A stretch of DNA of 64,000 nucleotides, from the NCBI GenBank assembly GCA_016712415.1, contig JADJRC010000018.1, positions 62,001-126,000 on the forward strand. The letters are read 5' to 3'. A program made the position numbers and the translations under genes. This stretch comes from Lewinellaceae bacterium. Lineage in GTDB: Bacteria > Bacteroidota > Bacteroidia > Chitinophagales > Saprospiraceae. Below, piece after piece: positions 1 through 6,864 of this stretch (position 1 is the first letter of the stretch; each line of letters starts with the position of its first letter). The notes under the pieces are model-generated. The model worked only from the letters and a program-made list of their open reading frames with translations, was not told the DNA's origin and searched no databases.

Positions 1-816
1 CGAGGCCTGGGCGTCGAACTTTTCAGACAGCGTGCTGAACCGGTCGCTTTGCGTCTTGGCAATTTTGTTGGCGTATTCGTTTTGGGTAAGCCGGAGTTCG
101 GTTCGGTAAATGTCCAGTTCCTGCCGGCTGGTTTCGTAGTTATTCCTTGCGGCGACGATTTTGGTTTCCGCTTCCTGCAGTTTGAGGCGTTTTTCCTCGA
201 ATTCCGTGAGCGATTTTATTCCCTTGTCGTACAGGTTTTTGGCGCCGGAATACTGCCGTTGCGCCACTTGCAGGTCGATTCCCGCCTGTAATACCTTGAT
301 GCTGTCGCTTTCCACCTTGAGTTTGCCCTGTGCGATCTTGTTGTATATCTGGCTGATTTTACTCTCCAGTTCCCGGCGCATGGCGTCCATCTGGGTTTCG
401 AGGGCTCCGACTTTTCCCGAATAGGATTCAATGGCCCCTTGTTTGGCGTTTACCTGGTTGCCGACGCGGTCGACGAGTTGGGGATCGAAGTAGTCGGATT
501 TCACCTCTGAAAGAAACACAATGGTATCGCCCTTTTGTACGGACTGGCCCTCGGTTACGTACCAGTGTTCGATCCGCCCGGAAATGGTGGCGTGTATGGT
601 CTGCGGGCGCTGTTCGGGCCGCAGGGTGGTCACTTTACCGTCGGCGTGTATATTTTGCGTCCAGGGCAGGAACATGAAAATGACAAAAAGGCCAAGCAGT
701 ACCAGGAGCAGTTTTCTGAAGGAAAAGTGCCATTTGGCCAGCTCGGTTTTTGCCGGCGACTGCAATCCGACGAGATCTTTTTCGCAGTGAACGATGTTTT
801 CAGATATGTTCAGCAT
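1..816 (-). CDS. HlyD-family membrane fusion (periplasmic adaptor) protein, C-terminus beyond window
   Basis: Translation from ATG at 816 stays open to base 1, giving 272 residues, so the 3' end of the gene lies outside the window. About residues 34-51 form one hydrophobic anchor (LLLVLLGLFVIFMFLPW). A lipoyl/biotinyl-like half motif follows (HATISGRIEHWYVTEGQSV), and then a long charged helical hairpin (about residues 105-260), the classic HlyD/EmrA/AcrA adaptor order. Such proteins bridge an inner membrane ABC exporter to an outer membrane TolC-like channel. The gene starts 44 bases after the stop of the ABC exporter gene and is read in the same direction, so the two probably form one export operon. 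The role is by family; the substrate is unknown. Confidence 0.88.
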   Translation of the reverse strand, partial: MLNISENIVHCEKDLVGLQSPAKTELAKWHFSFRKLLLVLLGLFVIFMFLPWTQNIHADGKVTTLRPEQRPQTIHATISGRIEHWYVTEGQSVQKGDTIVFLSEVKSDYFDPQLVDRVGNQVNAKQGAIESYSGKVGALETQMDAMRRELESKISQIYNKIAQGKLKVESDSIKVLQAGIDLQVAQRQYSGAKNLYDKGIKSLTEFEEKRLKLQEAETKIVAARNNYETSRQELDIYRTELRLTQNEYANKIAKTQSDRFSTLSEKFDAQAS

Positions 817-860
817 GTTGCGGTGTACAGGATAAGGGCATCTGCCCGGGATACCGTAAA

Positions 861-2639
861 TCAGTTGTTGTCTGGTGCGGTTGGAGTGCCGTTTTCACCG
901 ATTGTTCTGAATATCCGTTTATAGTGATCCGTTTTTTGCACGTCGAGGAAACTGCCGTCGAAGACGATCTGCCCCTCTTTCAGCACCACGATGCGGTCGC
1001 ACATAGAAGCCATGAGCGGGTCGGTCGTCACGCAGACCATCGTCCAGGGGTTGCCGCGTTCGGTGAGCAGTTTGGCGATGCGCAGGCGGTCGTTGAAGTT
1101 GAGGTTGCCGTGGGGTTCTTCCAGGGCAAGTAACTTGGGGTCCGGGGCGATCGCACGGGCGACCAGCAACTTGGTGATCACACTGCGCGGGATGTTTTTG
1201 CCTCCCGGCAGCAACTCCGTTTCGAGTCCCTGCGGCGACTGGCGGATAAATTCGCCCAGCCCGACCTCCTCGGTAACCTGCAACAGACGCTGGAGGGTAA
1301 TGTGTTCGTTGCCCAGGGTGATATTTTCCCGGATACTGCCCTTGAATACGTCTTCCTGGGAGGTAAGGTCGCCGATATGCTCCCGCAGGCTGCGCAGGTT
1401 GATGTTTTGCTTGGGCAGTCCGTTAAAATACAATGAACCCGTGAAATCGCGCTTGACGACCGATATGATCTGAAGCAGGGTACTCTTGCCCGAGCCGTCG
1501 TATCCGGCAACCGCCAGTTTCTCTCCGTGGGCGATGCGGAGATTGATGCCTTTTAATACCGGCGTGGTTCCGTCGTCGTACTGATATGAAAGGTCGCGGA
1601 ACTCCACTTCAAGCGGACCTTCCGTACAAAACTCCTCCACCCGGATACCGTCTTCACGTTCGAGGGGGAGGTCGCCAACCTGACCGAGTTTTTCGATGGC
1701 AGTCAGCACGTCGTATCCCGTTTCGTGGAGCAGAATAAGTTTTTCGACCGATTCGATGACGAATAATACGAGAATCTCGGAAGCGACAAACTGCCCGATA
1801 TTCATCTGGTTGTCCATGACCAGCAGGCTGCCGACCACCAGGAAACCGCACAATACCAATACCCGGAAGGCGACACTGCCGGCAAACTGGGTGACGAGGA
1901 TACGCCAGTGTTTGGCCCGGGCATCGAGGTAATCAACGGTCATGTCGTCGGCGCGGAGCAGGGGCAACCTGTTTTCTCCGGCCAGTTTGAAAGTGGTGGC
2001 TACGCGACCCACTTCCTCCAGCCAAAAGGCGAGTTTGTACTTGTATTTGGACTCTTTCAGACTGGTTTGCAGTCCTTTCGGGGCCGTCAGGAAAAACAGT
2101 ATGGCGAGCATGCCGATCAGAATCAGCGAAAAAAGCACAAACGCAGGGTGATAAAACGACAACAGCAGCAGGCTGAAAATAATCTGCAGGATGGCGGTGC
2201 TGCCGTCGATCAACAATTTGGGCAGCCCTTTCTGGAGGGTCAGGGTGTCGAAAAAGCGATTGACCAGTTCCGGCAGATGCTCCTTGCGCAGGGCTTCAAG
2301 GTTGAGGCGCGGTATGCGCACGGCAAATTCAACGGCAGCGTCGGCAAATATCCTGCGCTGCATGAATTCCATGATCGACAACTGCATCAGCCGGAGCAGG
2401 CCAACCATCAATGCACCGATACTGACGAACAAGACCAGCACTACCCAGGATGCCGAAATGGCGCCGCCGGCAATCAAACTTATAATTGCCTGAATACCAA
2501 GTGGTAATGACAGGTTAATCAACCCTGCAACCACGGCATACAATATGATGTAACGGATTTCCCGCCGGTATTGCGCCAGCAACCGAAACAGGCGTTGTAC
2601 AGGGGACAGGGGCTGCAAATTGATTTCGGGCATGGTCAT
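861..2639 (-). CDS. ABC exporter, fused permease and ATPase, degenerate ATPase motifs
   Basis: 592 residues. The N-terminal half carries about five to six membrane segments of the type I exporter fold; the C-terminal half is a nucleotide-binding domain. Walker A is intact (GYDGSGKST, near residue 378) and a Q-loop is present (TSQEDVFKGSIREN). Other motifs depart from consensus. The signature reads LPGGKNIPRS instead of LSGGQxQR, Walker B ends LLALEEP with Glu in place of Asp, the D-loop is GNLN, and the switch histidine region reads VCVTTDP without His. I chose ATG 2639 because a GGGAGGA ribosome site lies 9 bases upstream (2649-2655); a TTG at 2657 would overlap that site. It pairs with the downstream HlyD-like gene, which suggests one-step export of an unknown substrate. 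Confidence 0.9.
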   Translation of the reverse strand: MTMPEINLQPLSPVQRLFRLLAQYRREIRYIILYAVVAGLINLSLPLGIQAIISLIAGGAISASWVVLVLFVSIGALMVGLLRLMQLSIMEFMQRRIFADAAVEFAVRIPRLNLEALRKEHLPELVNRFFDTLTLQKGLPKLLIDGSTAILQIIFSLLLLSFYHPAFVLFSLILIGMLAILFFLTAPKGLQTSLKESKYKYKLAFWLEEVGRVATTFKLAGENRLPLLRADDMTVDYLDARAKHWRILVTQFAGSVAFRVLVLCGFLVVGSLLVMDNQMNIGQFVASEILVLFVIESVEKLILLHETGYDVLTAIEKLGQVGDLPLEREDGIRVEEFCTEGPLEVEFRDLSYQYDDGTTPVLKGINLRIAHGEKLAVAGYDGSGKSTLLQIISVVKRDFTGSLYFNGLPKQNINLRSLREHIGDLTSQEDVFKGSIRENITLGNEHITLQRLLQVTEEVGLGEFIRQSPQGLETELLPGGKNIPRSVITKLLVARAIAPDPKLLALEEPHGNLNFNDRLRIAKLLTERGNPWTMVCVTTDPLMASMCDRIVVLKEGQIVFDGSFLDVQKTDHYKRIFRTIGENGTPTAPDNN

Positions 2640-2780
2640 TTTATTGTGTCCTCCCAAACGGGAATAGCAATATTTTGTTTAAAAGTAATACTATTATTTT
2701 CATTAAATTCAAGAACTATCGGGTATTCCGTCCGCCGGACACGAATGCCTTTATAATTTTGCCCTCAAAATTAAACAACT

Positions 2781-3812
2781 TTGATACTTCAGGAACGATT
2801 GGATTTGCTGGCCGAACTCGGTCATTACCTGCGAAGCGGTGGTGATGAAGACCTGGATACGGCAATCCGCCAGGCATGTGCCGAAAACGGCTGGTTTACG
2901 GAAGAAAGCATGCGGAAATCCCTGGCGGCTATCGCAACGGCATTTCTCGACAGGGAAAAACTGGCAGACTGGACGAAACAGTATGCTGTCTCCGACACAC
3001 CGTTCCCGGCCAAAACGATCGGAATCGTCATGGCGGGAAATATTCCGCTTGTGGGATTTCACGACTGGCTATGCGTTTTTGCCTCGGGATGTCGGGCAAA
3101 AGTCAAACTGTCGGACAAAGACAAACGCCTGTTGCCCCTGCTGATCAAAAAACTGGGCGAATGGGAGCACGCATCCTGGGCCTGTACGGAGTTCCTTGCC
3201 GAAGGAGAACCGCTGAAGGACTTTGACGCTGTAATTGCCACCGGAAGCAACAACTCCGCCCGTTATTTTGAACAGTATTTTAGCAAATACCCGCATATCA
3301 TACGCCGAAACCGAAACAGCGTGGCCGTGCTGACCGGTCTGGAATCCGTCGCAGACCTGTATGCGCTCGGGAATGATATTTTCACCTATTACGGACTGGG
3401 ATGTCGCAACGTCACCAAACTGTACGTGCCCCACGGATACCATTTTGACGCCTTGCTTGAGGCGCTGCACGAGTACCGGGAGATCATCCATCACCACAAG
3501 TACAAGAATAACTTCGATTACAATTTTACCCTTTGCATCATGAACAAGATGCCGCACCTGAACAACGGCTGCCTGCTCCTGCTTGAAGACCCGGCTTTGC
3601 AGGCGAGAATCGCGACGGTGCACTACGAATACTACGACGAATTGTTCGATCTGGATGCGCTGCTGGAAGCAAAAGCAACAGAAATTCAGTGCGTTGTGGG
3701 GAATATAAAACTCCGCAGCCTTCCGGTGTTGCCCTTCGGCAAAACCCAGGAGCCCGGACTGTCCGACTACGCAGACGGCGTGGATGTAATGGATTTTCTC
3801 ACCAAATTATGA
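2781..3812 (+). CDS. LuxC-like acyl-CoA reductase family protein
   Basis: 343 residues without a signal peptide or membrane segment. The sequence resembles the acyl-CoA reductase (LuxC-like, aldehyde-dehydrogenase fold) proteins common in Bacteroidota: VMAGNIPLVGFHDWLCV near residue 83, a stretch around ATGSNNSARYF, and YYGLGCRNVTKLYVP, which contains a Cys in the position expected for the catalytic thiol. The start is a TTG at 2781. The frame is closed by TAA at 2772 and the first internal ATG comes about 45 codons later, after conserved-looking sequence. A -7-like box TAATTTTG lies at 2754-2761. The stop is 11 bases before trmD, so the two are probably co-transcribed. The substrate and product are not established. 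Confidence 0.8.
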   Translation: MILQERLDLLAELGHYLRSGGDEDLDTAIRQACAENGWFTEESMRKSLAAIATAFLDREKLADWTKQYAVSDTPFPAKTIGIVMAGNIPLVGFHDWLCVFASGCRAKVKLSDKDKRLLPLLIKKLGEWEHASWACTEFLAEGEPLKDFDAVIATGSNNSARYFEQYFSKYPHIIRRNRNSVAVLTGLESVADLYALGNDIFTYYGLGCRNVTKLYVPHGYHFDALLEALHEYREIIHHHKYKNNFDYNFTLCIMNKMPHLNNGCLLLLEDPALQARIATVHYEYYDELFDLDALLEAKATEIQCVVGNIKLRSLPVLPFGKTQEPGLSDYADGVDVMDFLTKL

Positions 3813-3823
3813 CCTGTTGAACC

Positions 3824-4516
3824 ATGCGATTCGATATCATCAGTGTACTGCCGGAATTACTGGAGAGCCCGCTCAACCACTCCATTATGAAGCGGGCGAA
3901 AGACAAGGGCTTGCTGGAAGTATTGGTGCACCAGTTGCGCGATTACGCGACCGGAAAACACCGGCAGGTCGACGATTACCAGTTTGGCGGCGGAGCAGGC
4001 ATGGTGATGAAACCCGAACCGCTGGCGGCCTGTATCCGTAAGCTGCAGGCGGAACGCCAATACGATGAGGTCATTTATACCTCCCCTGACGGCGTACGGC
4101 TTGACCAGGCGCTGTGCAACCGCTTGTCGCTCAAAGAGAACCTGCTCGTTATATGCGGGCATTACAAAGGTGTCGACGAGCGTATCCGCGAAGAATTTGT
4201 GACGCTGGAGATCAGCATCGGCGATTACGTCCTTTCGGGTGGCGAACTCGCTGCAGCCGTAATGGTCGATTCCATCGGCAGGCTTATTCCAGGGGTACTG
4301 AACGACGAAACCTCGGCGCTCTTCGACAGTTTTCAGGACGACCTGCTGGCGCCGCCGGTGTACACGCGCCCCGCAGAGTGGGAGGGTAGGGTAGTGCCCG
4401 AAGTACTGCTCTCCGGCAACGATAAACTGATCGACGAATGGCTGCATGAACAGAGTCTGGAGCGCACCAAAGCCCGCCGTCCAGATCTTTGGGACAAGTT
4501 TGTGCATTCGCATTAA
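3824..4516 (+). CDS. trmD: tRNA (guanine-37-N1)-methyltransferase TrmD
   Basis: 230 residues, normal length for TrmD, which methylates G37 next to the anticodon of tRNAs reading CNN codons using S-adenosylmethionine. Diagnostic SPOUT-family motifs are present in order: DDYQFGGGAGMVM (about residues 46-58), CGHYKGVDERI (about 111-121), ISIGDYVLSGGELAA (about 131-145, the knotted SAM site), and then VYTRPAEWEG and VPEVLLSGN. The reading frame is intact. It follows the acyl-CoA reductase gene by 11 bases. The usual rpsP-rimM-trmD-rplS neighbours are not here, so trmD is separated from the ribosomal operon in this genome. Confidence 0.98.
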   Translation: MRFDIISVLPELLESPLNHSIMKRAKDKGLLEVLVHQLRDYATGKHRQVDDYQFGGGAGMVMKPEPLAACIRKLQAERQYDEVIYTSPDGVRLDQALCNRLSLKENLLVICGHYKGVDERIREEFVTLEISIGDYVLSGGELAAAVMVDSIGRLIPGVLNDETSALFDSFQDDLLAPPVYTRPAEWEGRVVPEVLLSGNDKLIDEWLHEQSLERTKARRPDLWDKFVHSH

Positions 4517-4545
4517 GGGCTTTGAAAAATATCAACACAAAATAT

Positions 4546-4576
4546 TTTACAATAAACACAAATAGTTTTATATTTG
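4546..4576 (+). promoter_or_regulatory. Bacteroidota-type promoter for the zinc-ribbon gene
   Basis: A -33-like TTTA (4546-4549) is followed after 19 bases by TATATTTG (4569-4576), a perfect match to the TAnnTTTG -7 element. The start codon at 4600 is 23 bases downstream, leaving a short leader. Confidence 0.55.
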
Positions 4577-4599
4577 CAATCTAAACTGCAAACTGAACT

Positions 4600-5556
4600 A
4601 TGCATCTGTGTCCAAATTGCGCCGCTGAAATCATTCCGGGTGCGAAGTTCTGCCACCGCTGCGGAGACAATATCATTGAAAAAACCAAGCCTTGTCCGGC
4701 CTGCCACGGGCAAAGTCCGCTGGCGTCCGTTTTTTGCCACCATTGCGGCTTCCATTTTAACGGCCGGCCGGTATCGGACAGCCTGTACGAACCGATGTAT
4801 GTACTTGATTTTGACCCGGATACGCTGGCAGACCAGGTAAAAGCGCTGTTTTTCGGCAGTTTGCGCAAACGCATTGAAGAAGAACACGACATCACCCGAT
4901 ACAGCGATTATGTGGAGCGATTTTACCGCTCCAAATTCAGGGAAATATACGACGTGCGCGCAGAGCAGATCGCCGAGGATGCCATGATCCAGTGGGAGCG
5001 TTTTGGCCGGGAGGCTTTCCCCGACATTGACCGGCGCATCAACCTGGCATTTGAGGGATTGCTGGATTATTTCATCATCCAGTTTTGTCCCGACCTGAAC
5101 GGGGTAATCCTGCCTTCCGCCATCCTGAAATACGAAAAGGTTCAATCCGGGAAAACCGACCTTGGACAAATGATACGCGATTTTCTGGATTTCAACAGGG
5201 AGGACGAAGTGTTTTATTTCGACTTTATCTCGATGCACAAGGAGTTGCTCGAAAATATCTGCAAGTCCTTCCTGTTTGCAGAGCGGCGGGAGAAAATATG
5301 GTTCATTTGTGACCTTTCGCTGAAGAAGAACGGCAAGGAAGGGTTCGCGATGACCGACCGTGGTCTCTATTGGCGCGCGCCTTTCGACAAGCCCCGCAAC
5401 GTCTGTTACAGTGATATCCGGGAGATCAAAAAGGACAAGAACTGGCTGACGGTCAACGGACATTTTTTCAACGCCAACCCTTCGCTTAATCTAAAAATGT
5501 GCAAGCTATTGAAAAAACTGCGCGGCTGGCGCCCGGCAACGGCCGTTTCCGCCTGA
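4600..5556 (+). CDS. Double zinc-ribbon protein with C-terminal PH-like domain, function unknown
   Basis: 318 residues, no signal peptide. The N-terminus has two treble-clef/zinc-ribbon units: CPNC...CHRC at about residues 4-22 and CPAC...CHHC at about 33-51. The middle (about 65-230) is rich in charged helices and has no motif I recognise. The C-terminal stretch of about 70 residues (FAMTDRGLYWRAPF... YSDIREIKKDKNWLTVNG) resembles bacterial PH-like domains of the YokE type, which often follow zinc ribbons in cytosolic proteins of unknown role. It has its own promoter and is followed by tRNA-His. The zinc-ribbon call is firm, the PH-like call is tentative, and no biochemical function can be assigned. 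Confidence 0.75.
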   Translation: MHLCPNCAAEIIPGAKFCHRCGDNIIEKTKPCPACHGQSPLASVFCHHCGFHFNGRPVSDSLYEPMYVLDFDPDTLADQVKALFFGSLRKRIEEEHDITRYSDYVERFYRSKFREIYDVRAEQIAEDAMIQWERFGREAFPDIDRRINLAFEGLLDYFIIQFCPDLNGVILPSAILKYEKVQSGKTDLGQMIRDFLDFNREDEVFYFDFISMHKELLENICKSFLFAERREKIWFICDLSLKKNGKEGFAMTDRGLYWRAPFDKPRNVCYSDIREIKKDKNWLTVNGHFFNANPSLNLKMCKLLKKLRGWRPATAVSA

Positions 5557-5601
5557 AAACGGACATCATCGAAACTTTTTAAAATTTTCCGTTGTTCAGA
5601 A

Positions 5602-5634
5602 TTTGTCTTTTATCCCAAGCGGTATCTATCTTTG
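5602..5634 (+). promoter_or_regulatory. Promoter of tRNA-His
   Basis: TTTG at 5602-5605, a 21-base spacer, then TATCTTTG at 5627-5634. Both elements match the Bacteroidota consensus. The expected transcription start is close to 5641, a few bases before the mature tRNA. Confidence 0.72.
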
Positions 5635-5647
5635 CAGCCGCAAAAAC

Positions 5648-5724
5648 GGAGGTTGTAGCTCAGCCGGTTAGAGCGTCGGATTGTGGTTCCGAAGGTCGGG
5701 GGTTCGAGCCCCCTCATCCTCCCA
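5648..5724 (+). tRNA. tRNA-His (GTG anticodon)
   Basis: The cloverleaf can be folded by eye. The D arm is GCTC/GAGC. The anticodon stem CGGA/TCCG holds loop TTGTGGT, so the anticodon is GTG. The T arm is GGGGG-TTCGAGC-CCCCT. The extra 5' base G at position -1 (5648) faces C73 (5722), the hallmark of tRNA-His. One acceptor position is a T-T mismatch (T5 against T68) and one T-stem pair is G-T. The exact 3' end is uncertain because CCA is not cleanly placed after C73. Confidence 0.93.
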
Positions 5725-5733
5725 CCAAAAAAC

Positions 5734-5769
5734 GCGGGGGTGCCAATCGGCATCCCCGCTTGCATTTTT
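5734..5769. terminator. Hairpin terminator between tRNA-His and the DUF1573 gene
   Basis: An 11-bp stem (5734-5744 with 5749-5759, one G-T pair) with a 4-base loop is followed by TTGCATTTTT. It lies between the convergent tRNA-His and DUF1573 genes and may serve both directions. Confidence 0.7.
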
Positions 5770-5783
5770 AGCCAAATGGCGTG

Positions 5784-6257
5784 TTATTTTTGCTTGACAA
5801 ACCCTTTCAGCAACACGCTCGACTCGTTCGGATACGTATTGGCAGTGATATAGATCATTTTTCTTTGCTGGTTCATCTTGCCTTCCGTGTTGAATTTGGC
5901 CGTGACCACACCCGTACCGCCCGGCGGCACAGGCTCTTCCGGATACTCCGGGATGGTGCAGCCGCAGGATGAACGCGCCTTAATAATGGTCAGTGGAACC
6001 TTGCCTGTGTTGGTGAACTTGAACTCGTGTGTCACAATGTCGCCTTCATTCGCCTCACCGAAGTCAAATTCTTTTTCCTCAAAGGTGAGGCGCGCCAATT
6101 GGCTGGTATCGGTGGGTATATCGGCGCTGACCGGGTTGCGCACCAGGTCGGCATTGGAGCCGCCGCTGCGAATTTCTTTGACACCGTCGGCATTGTTGTC
6201 GTTCTGGCAAGCCGAAAATACTGCGACAGCAAGCAAGAAAAGAAAATATCTGTTCAT
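5784..6257 (-). CDS. DUF1573 domain lipoprotein
   Basis: 157 residues from ATG 6257. The start was chosen because it gives a lipoprotein signal directly (MNRYFLFLLAVAVFSAC, lipobox FSAC with Cys at residue 17); the longer frame adds 14 non-signal residues. The body is a DUF1573 immunoglobulin-like domain: FDFGEANEGDIVTHEFKFTN, SCGCTIPEYP, PPGGTGVVTAKFNT. The two cysteines of the SCGC motif are conserved in the family. It is expected to be lipid-anchored in the cell envelope; its function is unknown. A -7 box TACTTTTG lies on the minus strand at 6293-6286. The gene is a single transcription unit, divergent from aroK. Confidence 0.9.
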   Translation of the reverse strand: MNRYFLFLLAVAVFSACQNDNNADGVKEIRSGGSNADLVRNPVSADIPTDTSQLARLTFEEKEFDFGEANEGDIVTHEFKFTNTGKVPLTIIKARSSCGCTIPEYPEEPVPPGGTGVVTAKFNTEGKMNQQRKMIYITANTYPNESSVLLKGFVKQK

Positions 6258-6342
6258 CTTTGATGTGTTTATTTTTGATGTACGGCAAAAGTACAACACT
6301 TCGTTTTTAAGCGTAAATCACCGCAGTCACAATAAAAAGTGA

Positions 6343-6864
6343 ATGACCAAACACCTGTTCCTGGTAGGGTTTATGGGTTCCGGCAAATCGCATTGGGGCG
6401 AAAAGATATCTGCGAGAACGGGTGTTCCCTTTCTTGATCTCGACGTTTTAATCGAAGCAGGAGAGGGAAACAGTATCCCGGAAATATTTGCCCGGCAAGG
6501 CGAGTCGGGGTTTCGCGATCTGGAGCGCAGCTATCTGCATCGCGTTGCAGGACTACCGGCGTCCATTGTTGCCTTGGGCGGCGGCACACCCTGTTTTTTT
6601 GACAACCAGGCGGTAATGGAAGCATCGGGGACATCCGTTTACCTGAAAACGGCGCCCGAAGTATTAATCTCCAGGCTGGAAAGGGAAGCGGAACAGCGAC
6701 CGCTCCTGGCGCAACTCGACCGAACAGCCCTGCATTCATTTGTTCACGAACGCCTGGCAGCGCGCGAATCCTGTTATCTGAAGGCAGATATTGTGCTCGA
6801 TATGGCGCAGGAAGAGAAACTGATCCAGGAAAGGCTGGAAGCCCTTATCCGCCGGAATAAATAA
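6343..6864 (+). CDS. aroK: Shikimate kinase
   Basis: 173 residues, typical for shikimate kinase, which phosphorylates shikimate at the 3-OH with ATP in the chorismate pathway. Walker A GFMGSGKS lies at about residues 9-16. The shikimate-binding DLD is near residue 32, the FRDLE segment near 57, and GGGTPCF near 79. The lid region has R and ERPLL-like residues (EAEQRPLLAQL). The frame is intact. The 3' end overlaps the 3' end of recQ on the other strand by 20 bases. Confidence 0.95.
   Translation: MTKHLFLVGFMGSGKSHWGEKISARTGVPFLDLDVLIEAGEGNSIPEIFARQGESGFRDLERSYLHRVAGLPASIVALGGGTPCFFDNQAVMEASGTSVYLKTAPEVLISRLEREAEQRPLLAQLDRTALHSFVHERLAARESCYLKADIVLDMAQEEKLIQERLEALIRRNK

Noticed and set aside
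2191..2507. Plus-strand frames inside the ABC exporter gene
   Set aside because: Shadows of the minus-strand permease region with no ribosome site.
4513..5463. 316-residue open frame on the minus strand
   Set aside because: Antisense to the zinc-ribbon gene, which has a promoter and Cys motifs in the plus direction.
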